From assembly GCA_028875225.1 (NCBI GenBank), contig JAPPFB010000011.1, positions 180,137-244,136 on the forward strand: a stretch of 64,000 bases of DNA. The letters are read 5' to 3'. A program made the position numbers and the translations under genes. The notes beneath the pieces are model-generated. The model was not told the DNA's origin and did no database searches. It saw only the letters and a list, made by a program, of their open reading frames with translations. Every line of letters starts with the position of its first letter. The stretch's first letter is position 1. Of the stretch, positions 52,714-62,505 are shown piece by piece. Origin of the DNA: Chloroflexota bacterium. GTDB taxonomy: Bacteria > Chloroflexota > Dehalococcoidia > Bin125.

Positions 52714-54063
52714 ATGACCAGCCTCAACGGCGATCTCAATGCTCCTCCGAGTGAGCAGCAGCATGTTCTCAATGCGTGCCGAGAGCATGACGTCCGTTTT
52801 GTCCGGCTGTGGTTTACGGACCTGCTGGGGCAACTGAAATCGGTCGCGATCACGATCGACGAACTGCCGGCGGCGCTGGAGAAGGGTGTTGAGTTCGACG
52901 GGGCGTCGATTGAGGGATTCGCCCGGCATGACGAGTCGGACATGGTCGCGCTGCCCGACCCGGACACGTTTGTGGTCTTGCCCTGGCGGCCTCAGCAACA
53001 CCGGGTGGCGCGGATGATCTGCGACATTCACCGACGCAACGGCGAACCGTTCGACGGCGACCCTCGGCGGGTGCTGCGCCGCCAGCTCGAGTCGGCGCAG
53101 CAGCGCGGCTACACCTTCTACGTCGCCCCGCAGATCGAATACTTCTACTTTCGCGCGCCCGACGATCCGTCGCCGCTGGACTCGGGCGGGTATTTCGACC
53201 TGTCGCCGCTGGACACCGCGACCGACCTGCGTCGCGAGACGGTGTTGACGCTGGAGGAGATGGGCATCGGGGTGGAGTCCTCGCATCACGAGGCGGCGCC
53301 GTCGCAGCATGAGATCGATCTGCGCTACACCGACGCGCTGACCATGGCCGACCAGGTGATGACGACGCGCCTGGTGGTCAAGGAGGTCGCGATCAAGCAG
53401 GGCGTCCACGCGACGTTCATGCCCAAGCCGCTCAACGGCGTCAACGGCTCGGGGATGCATGTGTATCTCTCGCTCTGGGACCACGAGCAGAACCTGTTCT
53501 ATGCGGAGGGCGGCGGTCTCTCGGAGATCGCGCGTTCGTTCCTGGCCGGACTGCTGGCCTACACGCCGCAGTTCACGCTGATCACCAACCAGTGGTCGAA
53601 CAGTTACAAGCGGCTCGCGCCGGGGACGGAAGCGCCGGTCTACCTGACCTGGTCGCATGCGAACCAGTCGGACCTGGTGCGGATTCCGGAGTACGAGCCG
53701 GGCGATTCAGAGTCGACGCGGCTTGAGTATCGCGGGGCGGACTCGGCGACGAACCCGTACCTGGCCTTCTCGGCCTTCCTCGCGGCCGGACTGCGCGGCA
53801 TCGACGAGGGACTCGAGCCGCCGCCGGCGGCCGAGGACAACGTCTTCGAACTCAGCCCGGCCCAGCGCGCCGCTCGCGAGATCATCGAGATGCCGACCAC
53901 GCAGGGTCGGGCGATCGAGGCGTTCTCGAAGTCCGATCTGATGAAGAATGTGCTGGGCGAATACGTCTGGTCGACGGTCTTGCAGAACAAGCGGCTTGAG
54001 TGGGACGAGTACCGCTCGCAGGTGACCGACTACGAGCTGAGCCGCTACCTCGCGGTGCTATAG
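52714..54063 (+). CDS. Type I glutamine synthetase, second copy (GSI-alpha-like)
   Basis: A 449-aa glutamine synthetase. HHEAAPSQHEIDLRY, MPKPLNGVNGSGMH and RLEYRGADSATNPY are conserved. The adenylylation Tyr is missing (FELSPAQ), as in GSI-alpha enzymes. The usual GPELEFF reads APQIEYF, so the first metal-ligand glutamate is Gln (Q140) while E142 remains. This may weaken n2-metal binding, so the enzyme could be altered or specialised, such as in amine ligation. Confidence 0.9.
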   Translation: MTSLNGDLNAPPSEQQHVLNACREHDVRFVRLWFTDLLGQLKSVAITIDELPAALEKGVEFDGASIEGFARHDESDMVALPDPDTFVVLPWRPQQHRVARMICDIHRRNGEPFDGDPRRVLRRQLESAQQRGYTFYVAPQIEYFYFRAPDDPSPLDSGGYFDLSPLDTATDLRRETVLTLEEMGIGVESSHHEAAPSQHEIDLRYTDALTMADQVMTTRLVVKEVAIKQGVHATFMPKPLNGVNGSGMHVYLSLWDHEQNLFYAEGGGLSEIARSFLAGLLAYTPQFTLITNQWSNSYKRLAPGTEAPVYLTWSHANQSDLVRIPEYEPGDSESTRLEYRGADSATNPYLAFSAFLAAGLRGIDEGLEPPPAAEDNVFELSPAQRAAREIIEMPTTQGRAIEAFSKSDLMKNVLGEYVWSTVLQNKRLEWDEYRSQVTDYELSRYLAVL

Positions 54064-54107
54064 GGGCGGTGCTATAGGGGCGGCGCTGTAGCCGGCGCGA
54101 GGATTGC

Positions 54108-55130
54108 CTACAGGGGTTTTCGGGCGAGGAAGCAGTAGAGCGGGGTGAATATCCCGGTCTGACCGCCGGCGACGTAGGCCCGGGCCGTGCGATCCATCAT
54201 GCTGATGACACTCGCTGATCCGTCGGGCAGTATTTTCATCCACTCGGCCAGTTGAGCTCCGGCGATGAGCGCTCGGCGTCCGAGCGGGCTCCTGCTGATG
54301 GAGCCGCGCCGGGTGCCGCGGGCACTCAGCATCGGCTGATACCAGGGGGTGCTGGCGCCTGGTTGGACAACGCCCAGGTCCTGGTGTTCGACGAGTTCGA
54401 AGCCCACCGCCTCGAGCGTCTGGTTGACCTCGCCGGTCGTCGCGATCTCGTGGAGCGCAATGCCACGCTTCAGTTCCGCCTTGATCTCCTGGTGGCGACT
54501 GTCTTCCGGATCGAATACGTCGGTCATGCACATTTCCTGACACCAGAAGAGGGCGCCAGGTTTCAGGACGCGGAAGATCTCGGCGAACGCGCCCTGTTTG
54601 TCGGGCGCGTGACAGGTCGATTCGATGGCGTAGGCGCGATCGAAGGCGCCGTCCGCGATGGCGCTCATATCCATGAAACTGGCGCCGAGGTAGTCGACCA
54701 TGTGGCCGAGCTCGGCCTCTTCGTTGAGCGCCTTCGCGCGATTCAACTGGTGTTCATTGATGTTGACGCCGAGCACGTGCACGCCGGCCTCGCGCACCAC
54801 GCGGCGCATGGGACCGCCGATGCCGCATCCGACGTCGATGACCTGCATGCCCGCTTCCAGTTGGAGGCTCTCGATCAGTGATCGCTGATGCCGGATCTGC
54901 GATTCTTCCAGGCTCAGGCGCGGTGAGAGCGGGGCGAAGTGCAGCGACTCGCCCCAGCCGAAGACCATGAACTCGGTGCAGACCTCGTAGTACTCCCTGA
55001 CCAACTCGGCGTGATCAACCTCACCGCTCACATCGGTCGAGGATGCGCCTTCGAACCATTCCTGGTGTCGAGCGAGTTCCTTGCCGGGGAAGGCCGCATT
55101 CAATTGGCGGAGGAGCGAATAGATTCTCAT
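54108..55130 (-). CDS. Sterol C24-methyltransferase (ERG6)-like SAM methyltransferase
   Basis: A 340-aa methyltransferase with a SAM motif DVGCGIGGP (99-107). It resembles eukaryotic sterol C24-methyltransferases: YYEVCTEFMVFGWGESLHF (47-65), ESTCHAP (170-176), PWYQPM, and a C-terminus with GSASVISMMDRTARAYVAGG and FTPLYCFLARKP. These match ERG6 blocks in order and spacing. The ATG at 55130 gives the usual length. No other sterol gene is in the window, so the substrate is inferred; gamma-tocopherol or mycolic-type methylation is less consistent. Confidence 0.8.
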   Translation of the reverse strand: MRIYSLLRQLNAAFPGKELARHQEWFEGASSTDVSGEVDHAELVREYYEVCTEFMVFGWGESLHFAPLSPRLSLEESQIRHQRSLIESLQLEAGMQVIDVGCGIGGPMRRVVREAGVHVLGVNINEHQLNRAKALNEEAELGHMVDYLGASFMDMSAIADGAFDRAYAIESTCHAPDKQGAFAEIFRVLKPGALFWCQEMCMTDVFDPEDSRHQEIKAELKRGIALHEIATTGEVNQTLEAVGFELVEHQDLGVVQPGASTPWYQPMLSARGTRRGSISRSPLGRRALIAGAQLAEWMKILPDGSASVISMMDRTARAYVAGGQTGIFTPLYCFLARKPL

Positions 55131-55194
55131 ACCGTCGTCTTCGTGGGTATGTATAACCGACTGGGCGAATCCACCTGACGCCAACAGGTCGGGT

Positions 55195-56760
55195 CTATTG
55201 GCCCATCACTGCCGCTGACAGCGCGGCGGCCTGCTCGAAGAGGCCCTCGGTCGAGCTGTGGATGACGTCGAACAGCGGCGTTGGATAGAGGCCGATGAAG
55301 AGCACGCCGGCGACCAGTACGACCAGGGCTCCGGCCAGCGGCCGTGAGACGTGGAAGCGCTCGCGATCGGAGCCTTCGGGCTCGTAGAGGTACATCTGCT
55401 TGATCACCATCAGGTAGTAGTAGAGGGAGACGAAGGACGCGGTCACACCGATCGCGCCGAGCCAGAGGAAGCCATTGTTGAAGGCCGCCTGGAAGATGAT
55501 GAACTTGGTGGCGAATCCGGCGAAGAGCGGCATGCCGGCGAGCGAGAACAATGCAGCGGCTATGGCGAAGGCGAGGAAGGGTTGGCGTTCGGCGAGTCCG
55601 CGCAGGTCGACGATGTCATCGCGTCCGGTGCGGTTGTAGAAGGCGATGATGGCGGCGAAAACCGCGATGTTGGTGGTGACATAACCGATCAGATGCAGGA
55701 CGAGGGCCGAGGCGGCGTCCTGGGATTGGCTAATGTTGGCGGCGTCGAGCGCGACGATCCCGACGAGCAGATAGCCGACCTGGGAGATCGAGGAATAGGC
55801 CATCAGTCGCTTGAAGTTGGTCTGTTGCAGCGCCATCAGGTTGCCGACGATCATCGTGACGGCGGCGAGAATGGCGACGAACCAGACCCACTCGGCGGCG
55901 GCGGGCAGGAAGGCCTCGGAGAAGAGTCGCAGGAAGAAGGCGAAGGCCGCGGCCTTGCCGCCGGCACTGAGGAATGCAGTGATCGGCAGTGGCGCGCCCT
56001 GGTAGGCGTCGGGCGTCCACTGGTGGAAGGGGACGGCGGAGACCTTGAAGCCCAGGCCGGCGGTGATCAGCACCAGGCCGATCAGCAGTCCGGGCCGCGC
56101 GCCGTCGGGGTCGACGCCGCCGCTGCCGCCGGCGAATGAGGCGAGCTGTTCGGCGATGTTGCGGGTGCCCTCGACCACGTCGGGGCCGATTGCCGAGTAG
56201 GTCGTCGTGCCGGTGACGCCGTAGATCAGCGAGATGCCGTAGAGCATGAGCGCCGAGGAGAAGGCACCGAGCAGCATGTACTTGAGCGAGCCCTCGTTGG
56301 AGAACGGATTGAGTTTGTTGAAGCCGACCAGGATGTAGAAGCTGAACGAGAGCAGCTCCAGCGAGAGGTAGGCCGTGAGTAGCTCGCGCGAAGCGGCGAG
56401 CAGCATCATGCCGAGCGTGGCGAACACAATCAGGCCGTAGAACTCGGCGTGGTTCTTGAGCCGGTCGCCGGCGAACTGGACCGCCGCCAGCACGGTGAAG
56501 AAGGCGATCCCGAGGAAGAAGACGCGGAAGAGGACAGTGAAATGGTCGACCGCGAGGACGGTTCCGAAATCGTCGTTCGTGTCCCAGTAGGCGACGGCGG
56601 TGACGATCGCGATGACCGCCAGTCCGATGGCGGTGGCATAGCCGAACCACTTCTGGTCGACATTGCGCAAGGCCAATGCCGCGGCAATGATGACCACGGC
56701 CAGGCCGGCCATGACGAATTCGGGGATGATCAGCTGATATTCGAGGTCCATCAGTGTCAC
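55195..56760 (-). CDS. nuoN: NADH-quinone oxidoreductase subunit N
   Basis: Antiporter-like proton-pumping subunit of complex I, 521 aa, with about 14 transmembrane helices. The family stretch GLVLITAGLGFKVSAVPFHQWTPD is present. The GTG start overlaps the nuoM stop (GTGA). It is last in the nuo operon and 64 bp before the convergent end of the methyltransferase region. Confidence 0.96.
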   Translation of the reverse strand: MTLMDLEYQLIIPEFVMAGLAVVIIAAALALRNVDQKWFGYATAIGLAVIAIVTAVAYWDTNDDFGTVLAVDHFTVLFRVFFLGIAFFTVLAAVQFAGDRLKNHAEFYGLIVFATLGMMLLAASRELLTAYLSLELLSFSFYILVGFNKLNPFSNEGSLKYMLLGAFSSALMLYGISLIYGVTGTTTYSAIGPDVVEGTRNIAEQLASFAGGSGGVDPDGARPGLLIGLVLITAGLGFKVSAVPFHQWTPDAYQGAPLPITAFLSAGGKAAAFAFFLRLFSEAFLPAAAEWVWFVAILAAVTMIVGNLMALQQTNFKRLMAYSSISQVGYLLVGIVALDAANISQSQDAASALVLHLIGYVTTNIAVFAAIIAFYNRTGRDDIVDLRGLAERQPFLAFAIAAALFSLAGMPLFAGFATKFIIFQAAFNNGFLWLGAIGVTASFVSLYYYLMVIKQMYLYEPEGSDRERFHVSRPLAGALVVLVAGVLFIGLYPTPLFDVIHSSTEGLFEQAAALSAAVMGQ

Positions 56761-58277
56761 CGTCCGGTCAGCGAACTGAGCGTGAACAGTCCGCCGATCT
56801 GATCAATGTTCGGCAGTTCCGCGACGGTCGGCGCGATCCGGTCAATGAACGGGTCGGGCCAGATGCCCATCGCGATGATCGGCGCGATCAGAACGATCGC
56901 AGCGGCGATCTCCCAGCGCGAGAGATCCTTCAGATTCTCCCAGCGCGGGTTGAACGGTCCCAGCGCGGCGCGGCCCATCAGCCGGAGCACGTAAATCGCG
57001 GTCAGCGCGGCGGAGAGGATGCCGAGCGCGGCGAACAACGGGAAGGTGTCGATCGTGCCGACGAAGATGTGGAACTCGGCCACGAATCCCGACAATCCTG
57101 GTAAGCCGAGCGAGGTCAGCCCGGCGATGCCGAAGAAAATCACGAACAACGGCATCTTGCGCACCAGACCGCCGAAGACACGGATATCCCTGGTGTGCGC
57201 CTGGTCGTAGAGTCCGCCGACCATGGCGAAGAAGAGGGCGGTCATCACGCCGTGCGAGAACATCTGCAGCACGGCGCCGTTTACGCCGATGTTGTTCATC
57301 GTGCCCAGACCCATGAGGACGAACCCCATATGGGAAACGGACGAATAACCGATCACGAACTTGAGATCGGTCTGGTGGATCGCGGAGATCGCGCCGTAGA
57401 CGGCGGCGACGCCGCCCAGCACGAGCAGGACCGGCATCCAGAAGTCGGTGCCGGCGGGCAGGATCTCCATGCCCAGGCGAATGATCCCGAAGGCGCCCAG
57501 CTTCATCAAGACGCCGGCGTGGAGCATTGAGACCGCCGTCGGCGCGGCCACGTGGCCGTCGGGCGACCAGGTGTGGAAGGGGAAGAGGCCGGCCAGGACG
57601 CCGCAGCCAATCATGAAGAATGGGAAGAAGGTGTTGGCGAAGCCGCGGCCGAACTCGATATCGCGCAGCACCGCCATGTCGAAGGTGCCGGCGCCGGCCT
57701 CGGCGAAGACGGCGAAGATGCCGACAAAGATCAGCACCGAGCCGCCAACCAGGACCATGGTCAGCTTCATCGCGCCGTATTCCTTGTTGGTCGAGCCCCA
57801 GATCACGATCAGCAGGTACATGGGCAGCACGGCGAGCTCGTATGCGAAGAACCAGAAGAACAGGTCCTGGCCGATGTAGACGCCGTAGACGCCGGTGAAC
57901 AGCGCCATGAAGAGGATGAAGAAGTCCTTGACCCGGTGCGTGATCTTCCACGAGACGAGCACGCCGGCGAAGCCGACCAGACCGTTGAGCAGGACCATCG
58001 GCGCGGCGATGCCGTCGACGGCGAGATGCAGCGAGATGCCGTTCTCGCCGAGGAAGCCGATGTTCTCGATCCACGGGTACTGCAGGTCGAACTGGTAACC
58101 GCCCTGGGCGAAGTCGTAAACGGCGAAGATCCAGATCGAGTCAATCAGCGTGGCGGTTGTGGCGATCAGCGCGATCCAGCGCACGACGTTGGCGTGCCGC
58201 GAGGGCACGAGGATCGTGAGCAGCATTGCTGCCCCGGGGATCAGCAAGAGCAGGAGGAGAGCTTCACCTGCGTCCAC
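56757..58277 (-). CDS. nuoM: NADH-quinone oxidoreductase subunit M
   Basis: Membrane subunit of 506 aa homologous to Mrp antiporters, with the usual GLFPFHTWSPDGHVAAPTAVS and HMGFVLMGLG motifs (proton channel). GTG start. In order between nuoL and nuoN. Confidence 0.97.
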   Translation of the reverse strand: MDAGEALLLLLLIPGAAMLLTILVPSRHANVVRWIALIATTATLIDSIWIFAVYDFAQGGYQFDLQYPWIENIGFLGENGISLHLAVDGIAAPMVLLNGLVGFAGVLVSWKITHRVKDFFILFMALFTGVYGVYIGQDLFFWFFAYELAVLPMYLLIVIWGSTNKEYGAMKLTMVLVGGSVLIFVGIFAVFAEAGAGTFDMAVLRDIEFGRGFANTFFPFFMIGCGVLAGLFPFHTWSPDGHVAAPTAVSMLHAGVLMKLGAFGIIRLGMEILPAGTDFWMPVLLVLGGVAAVYGAISAIHQTDLKFVIGYSSVSHMGFVLMGLGTMNNIGVNGAVLQMFSHGVMTALFFAMVGGLYDQAHTRDIRVFGGLVRKMPLFVIFFGIAGLTSLGLPGLSGFVAEFHIFVGTIDTFPLFAALGILSAALTAIYVLRLMGRAALGPFNPRWENLKDLSRWEIAAAIVLIAPIIAMGIWPDPFIDRIAPTVAELPNIDQIGGLFTLSSLTGR

Positions 58278-58305
58278 GCTCTATGCCTCTTTCTATCTCG
58301 TTCGC

Positions 58306-60240
58306 TTAACCGCGCAGCAGGAAGGCGAGGCCGCCCGCGAGGGCGACGCCGACGACCATCAGCAGCGCGTAGTCGGGAATCCGTCCGGTGACGTGGTAGC
58401 GCAGCCAGTAAGCGGCGTAACGCGTCGCGTCGGCCGGGGCGTTGATCCCGGTGTCGTTGACGATCATGCGGTCGAACCAGGCCACGATCCGGGCCAGCGG
58501 CAGCATCGCGCGGTCGATGCCCCACTGGTAGGCCTCGTCGAAGTAGAACTTGTTCTCGATCACCGCGGCCAGACGCGGCTGGAATTCACGCACGGCCTGG
58601 GCCCGATGAGAGTTGCGGCCCCAGAAGAACCACCAGGCCGTCAGGAATCCCAGCAGCGAGACCGTGCCGGTCACAGCCGCGATCGAGTTGGAGAAGTGGA
58701 AGTCATGCGGCTCGGGGAAGTAGACGTAGTTGTTGATCCCGCCGGGGAAGCCGAGCGCGTCGCCGACCTGGTCGAAGGCGACGAAGCCGATCAGGAAGGT
58801 GAGAATGGTGAGGAAGACGAGCGGAATCAGGATCGTCGGGTCGGCCTCGCGGGCGCGCCGGATCACGGCGATGTCCTTGGGCGGTCCGAAGAAGGTGATG
58901 ATCACCAGCCGGGCCATGTACAGGGCCGAGAGGAAGGCGGCCACGCCGAGCAGAATCGCGATCGCGGTGTTCGCGCCGCCGAGGGTGGCGACGAAGATCT
59001 CGTCCTTGGAGAAGAACCCGGAGAGCGGCGGGATCCCGGCCAGCGCGACCGAAGAAATGATGAAGGTTGACGCGGTCACGGGCATGCGCCACCAGAGTCC
59101 GCCCAGCTTGCGCGCGTCCTGTTCCTCGGTCATGTGGATCACGGATCCGGAGCCAAGGAAGAGACAGGCTTTGAAGAAGGCGTGCGTGAGCAGATGGAAC
59201 ATGGCAATGCCGACGGCGCCGACCCCCAGGGCGACGAACATGAATCCCAGTTGCGACACCGTGGAGTATGCGAGCACTCGCTTGATGTCGTTCTGGGCCA
59301 GCGCCATCATGCCGGCGAGCAGTGCGGTTGTCAGGCCGACGGCGAGCACCACGTTGGATGCGCCCGGCGTGACCTCAAAGACCGGCAGCAGCCGCGCAAC
59401 CAGGTAGACGCCGGCGACGACCATCGTCGCGGCGTGGATCAGCGCGGAGACCGGCGTGGGGCCTTCCATCGCGTCGGGCAGCCAGACGTGGAAGGGCACC
59501 TGCGCCGACTTGCCGGCCGCGCCCAGGAAGAGCATCAGCGTCGAGAGGGTCAGATAGCCGTCGCCCATGACCTGGGGCAGGTCGTTGACCCGCCCCGCCT
59601 CGGCGGCGGCGATGATGTCGGAAATCTGGAACGAGCCGGTCGCTCGCCAGAAGAGGATGATGCCGATGAACAGGCCCACGTCGCCGAGTCGCGTGGTGAC
59701 GAAGGCCTTCTTCGCCGCCTCGACGGCAGAACGGCGCTCGTAGTAGAAGCCGATCAGCAGGAAGGAGCAGAGGCCGACGCCTTCCCAGGCGACGAACATG
59801 AGCAGCAGGTTGTCGGCCAGGACCAGGGTCAGCATCATCGCCACGAAGAGCGAGAGCACGGCGAAGTACCACCAGTAGCGCGGCTCGGGACGGCCATGGT
59901 GGCGCAGATAGTTGGTCGAGTAGATGTTGACCATCAGCGCCACGGTGGCGACGACGAAGACCATGACCATGGCGATCGAGTCGACGGTGAAGCCAAGCCG
60001 GACGACGAAGCTGTCGAAGTTGATCCAGTCGGTGCCGACGTTGCGGATGCCGCCCAATCCGGCGCCGAGCCAGTCGAGGTGCGACTCGAGCACGAAGAAG
60101 AAGAGCACGAACACGGCCAGCGCCGCGCCGACCGAGATGAAGTCGCCGCCGCGCGGCAGCTTGCGGCCGAAGAGGAACAGCACGACGAAAGAGATGGCCG
60201 GGATCGCCGGCAAGATCCATGCGTGGTCAGCCCAGATCAT
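58306..60240 (-). CDS. nuoL: NADH-quinone oxidoreductase subunit L
   Basis: Largest antiporter-like subunit, 644 aa, with the long lateral helix at the C-terminus. AWEGVGLCSFLLIGF and QVPFHVWLPDAMEGPTPVSA identify it. The ATG follows nuoK by 16 bases. Confidence 0.97.
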   Translation of the reverse strand: MIWADHAWILPAIPAISFVVLFLFGRKLPRGGDFISVGAALAVFVLFFFVLESHLDWLGAGLGGIRNVGTDWINFDSFVVRLGFTVDSIAMVMVFVVATVALMVNIYSTNYLRHHGRPEPRYWWYFAVLSLFVAMMLTLVLADNLLLMFVAWEGVGLCSFLLIGFYYERRSAVEAAKKAFVTTRLGDVGLFIGIILFWRATGSFQISDIIAAAEAGRVNDLPQVMGDGYLTLSTLMLFLGAAGKSAQVPFHVWLPDAMEGPTPVSALIHAATMVVAGVYLVARLLPVFEVTPGASNVVLAVGLTTALLAGMMALAQNDIKRVLAYSTVSQLGFMFVALGVGAVGIAMFHLLTHAFFKACLFLGSGSVIHMTEEQDARKLGGLWWRMPVTASTFIISSVALAGIPPLSGFFSKDEIFVATLGGANTAIAILLGVAAFLSALYMARLVIITFFGPPKDIAVIRRAREADPTILIPLVFLTILTFLIGFVAFDQVGDALGFPGGINNYVYFPEPHDFHFSNSIAAVTGTVSLLGFLTAWWFFWGRNSHRAQAVREFQPRLAAVIENKFYFDEAYQWGIDRAMLPLARIVAWFDRMIVNDTGINAPADATRYAAYWLRYHVTGRIPDYALLMVVGVALAGGLAFLLRG

Positions 60241-60256
60241 CTCAGCATGCTCCCGG

Positions 60257-60571
60257 TTACCACTTGAGGAGATTCACTTCGTCGACGTTCGCGGTGGCGC
60301 GGTTGCGGAAGGTCCGCACGACGATGCCGAGCGCCAGCGCGACCTCGGCGGCCGCGATCACGATGATGAAGAAGGCGAAGATGACTCCGGTGATGTTGCC
60401 GAAATCGACGTGTCCGTAGACCGCGAAGGCGACCATGTTGAGCGACACGGCGTTGAGCATCAGTTCCACCGAGAGCAGGATCAGCACCGCGTTGCGGCGC
60501 GTGAGGACACCCATCGCGCCGATCGCGAAGAGCACCGCGTTGACCACCAGGATGTGTTCGAGCGGCGGCAT
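60257..60571 (-). CDS. nuoK: NADH-quinone oxidoreductase subunit K
   Basis: Three-helix proton-channel subunit of 104 aa, with the conserved GVLTRRNAVLILLSVELMLNAV. The ATG shares its A with the nuoJ stop (TGATG). A Glu in the helix (SVELMLNA) is the expected proton-path residue. Confidence 0.96.
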   Translation of the reverse strand: MPPLEHILVVNAVLFAIGAMGVLTRRNAVLILLSVELMLNAVSLNMVAFAVYGHVDFGNITGVIFAFFIIVIAAAEVALALGIVVRTFRNRATANVDEVNLLKW

Positions 60572-61089
60572 CAGTTGTCGTCCTCATCGGGTGAGGCGAG
60601 CATGATCGCGCCGTCCAGGGCGATGGAGAGCAGCACGCCGACAATGATGAAGGGGACGATCCAGATTGTGAAGATCGCGTCGCCGATCGCCTGCAGTCCG
60701 ACCGGCTGAATCGCGGCGGAGGATTCGGGCGTTGTCCAGGTCGTGGCGACAATGCCGCCGATCAGCGCGGCCAACAGACCAAGCGAGGCGGCGATACCGA
60801 GCGGCCGTGAGCGGCCAAACAGGGCCTGCGGCCGTTCGCGGGCTCGCGTCAGCATCAATGCGAAGAGGATCAGGATGACCACGGCCGAGCCGTAGATCAG
60901 CAACTGGACGAGGGCAATGAACTCGACCGTGAGGATCAGGTAGATGCCGGCGACTCCGGCGAGCGAGGCGATGAAGAACAGCGCGGCGTAGACGATGTTG
61001 CCGGCCGTGACGACGCCGATCGCGGAGATCAGCATGACCACGGCCAGGATCCAGAACACCACCTGAGTCGCGGTGACACCGTCCTCCAC
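60571..61089 (-). CDS. nuoJ: NADH-quinone oxidoreductase subunit J
   Basis: Five-helix membrane subunit, 172 aa, starting GTG. The pattern AALFFIASLAGVAGIYLIL and ALVQLLIYGSAVVILILF matches NuoJ. It begins 34 bp after nuoH rather than nuoI, which is normally between them. Confidence 0.93.
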   Translation of the reverse strand: MEDGVTATQVVFWILAVVMLISAIGVVTAGNIVYAALFFIASLAGVAGIYLILTVEFIALVQLLIYGSAVVILILFALMLTRARERPQALFGRSRPLGIAASLGLLAALIGGIVATTWTTPESSAAIQPVGLQAIGDAIFTIWIVPFIIVGVLLSIALDGAIMLASPDEDDN

Positions 61090-61122
61090 GCGGTTGCTCC
61101 TCTTCCTCTTCGATCTGGTCCG

Positions 61123-62331
61123 TTAGTCTCCGCCGGCTTCGACCGGGGTGACCTCTGGTGCGGTGATCACGCGCGGTGTGGCCGGCGTGGTTTGTACGGT
61201 GCGAGCGCCCTCGCCCTGCTTGCGGCGCATGATGTAGTAGACCAGTCCGCCGAGCGCGGCGAGCAGCCCGAACGAGACCAGTCCCACGACCCAGTCGGCG
61301 CCGCCGTAGGCGAGGATGATCCCGTTGGCGATCACCTGGATGATCGCGAAGGGCAGGAGCACCTTCCAGGAGAAGGCCATGAGCTGGTCGATGCGCAGGC
61401 GTGGGAATAGGGCCCGCGAGCCGATAACGAGCACGATCAATACGGACGTCTTGACGAAGGTCAGCACGATTTGCAGGCCGAGTCCGACGTCAGCGCCGAA
61501 GGGCCAGTTCCAGCCGCCGAGGAAGAGCGACGAGGCGAGCACGACGAGCAGGAAGAGCGCGGTGTACTCGGCGAGGAAGAACATCCCCCAGCGCATGCCG
61601 GAGTACTCGACGAAGTAGCCGCCGACCACTTCCGATTCGGCGATCGGCATGTCGAATGGCGGTCGATGCAGTTCGGCCAGCATGCCGATGATAAAGATGA
61701 AGAAGCCGAGCGGTTGCAGCAGGATGTACGGGGTCGTGGTCTGGTCGCCGACGATTGAGTTAATCGAACCGGCGGCGGATGCGTCGCCGTCAACGGCGAG
61801 GCGGCCGGCGGCGACCATGACGACGGCGACGACGATCAGCAGCATGGGGATTTCATAGGAAATCGCCTGCGCCGCGGCTCTCACGCCTCCGAGCAGGGCG
61901 TACTTGTTGTCCGATCCCCAGGCGGCCATGACCACGCCGACGATGTTCAGTCCCAGCACGCCGAAGACGAAGAGCAGACCGAGGTTGAGGTCGCGGATGA
62001 ACCAGGTTTCGGTGAACGGCATCGGGACGAAGACGAGGAAGACGGGCACGAAGGCCATGTAGGGGGCGAGTTCGAACGCCCAACGGTCGGCCGTGATTGG
62101 CCGGACGTCTTCCTTGGTGATCAGCTTGAGCGCATCGGCGATCGACTGCAGCGTGCCAATCGGTCCGGTGCGGGTGGGGCCGACGCGAGCCTGGAATCGG
62201 GCGAGGATTTTTCGCTCGAGATAGATCAGGGCGAAGGCCATGATCGTCATCAGGGCGACGATGAAGATGATGCGCAGCAGCGCATCGATCCAATCGGGCA
62301 TGCTGACGCCGGCGAACTCGCTCAAGACCAT
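61123..62331 (-). CDS. nuoH: NADH-quinone oxidoreductase subunit H
   Basis: Quinone-site membrane subunit, 402 aa, slightly long at the C-terminus. The motifs LIYLERKILARFQARVGP, ELHRPPFDMPIAESEVVGGY and RLRIDQLMAFSWK are clear. The last 50 residues carry an Ala/Thr/Pro/Val tail that is atypical. A 236-bp gap with two palindromic repeats separates it from nuoD. Confidence 0.97.
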   Translation of the reverse strand: MVLSEFAGVSMPDWIDALLRIIFIVALMTIMAFALIYLERKILARFQARVGPTRTGPIGTLQSIADALKLITKEDVRPITADRWAFELAPYMAFVPVFLVFVPMPFTETWFIRDLNLGLLFVFGVLGLNIVGVVMAAWGSDNKYALLGGVRAAAQAISYEIPMLLIVVAVVMVAAGRLAVDGDASAAGSINSIVGDQTTTPYILLQPLGFFIFIIGMLAELHRPPFDMPIAESEVVGGYFVEYSGMRWGMFFLAEYTALFLLVVLASSLFLGGWNWPFGADVGLGLQIVLTFVKTSVLIVLVIGSRALFPRLRIDQLMAFSWKVLLPFAIIQVIANGIILAYGGADWVVGLVSFGLLAALGGLVYYIMRRKQGEGARTVQTTPATPRVITAPEVTPVEAGGD

Positions 62332-62410
62332 TTAGCGCATCCCCGCTGGCTGTTGGCGCTGCTCAAGCAGGTTACACGCGATCCTGCTTACACCCATCCT
62401 GTCCTCTTCC

Positions 62411-62457
62411 AGAGCTCCCCCTCCGGGGGAGCTGTCACGGAGTGACTGAGGGGGCCT
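62411..62457. repeat. Dispersed palindromic repeat, copy 4
   Basis: GAGCTCCCCC/GGGGGAGCT hairpin, then GTCAC/GTGAC and GAGGGGGCC; it nearly matches the cysE-cysS copy. The 62332-62567 gap has no gene. Confidence 0.75.
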
Positions 62458-62505
62458 TCCCAGATGGTGCGCCAGCTGGACATGACCCTCTTCGTCAGCG
62501 CAGGC

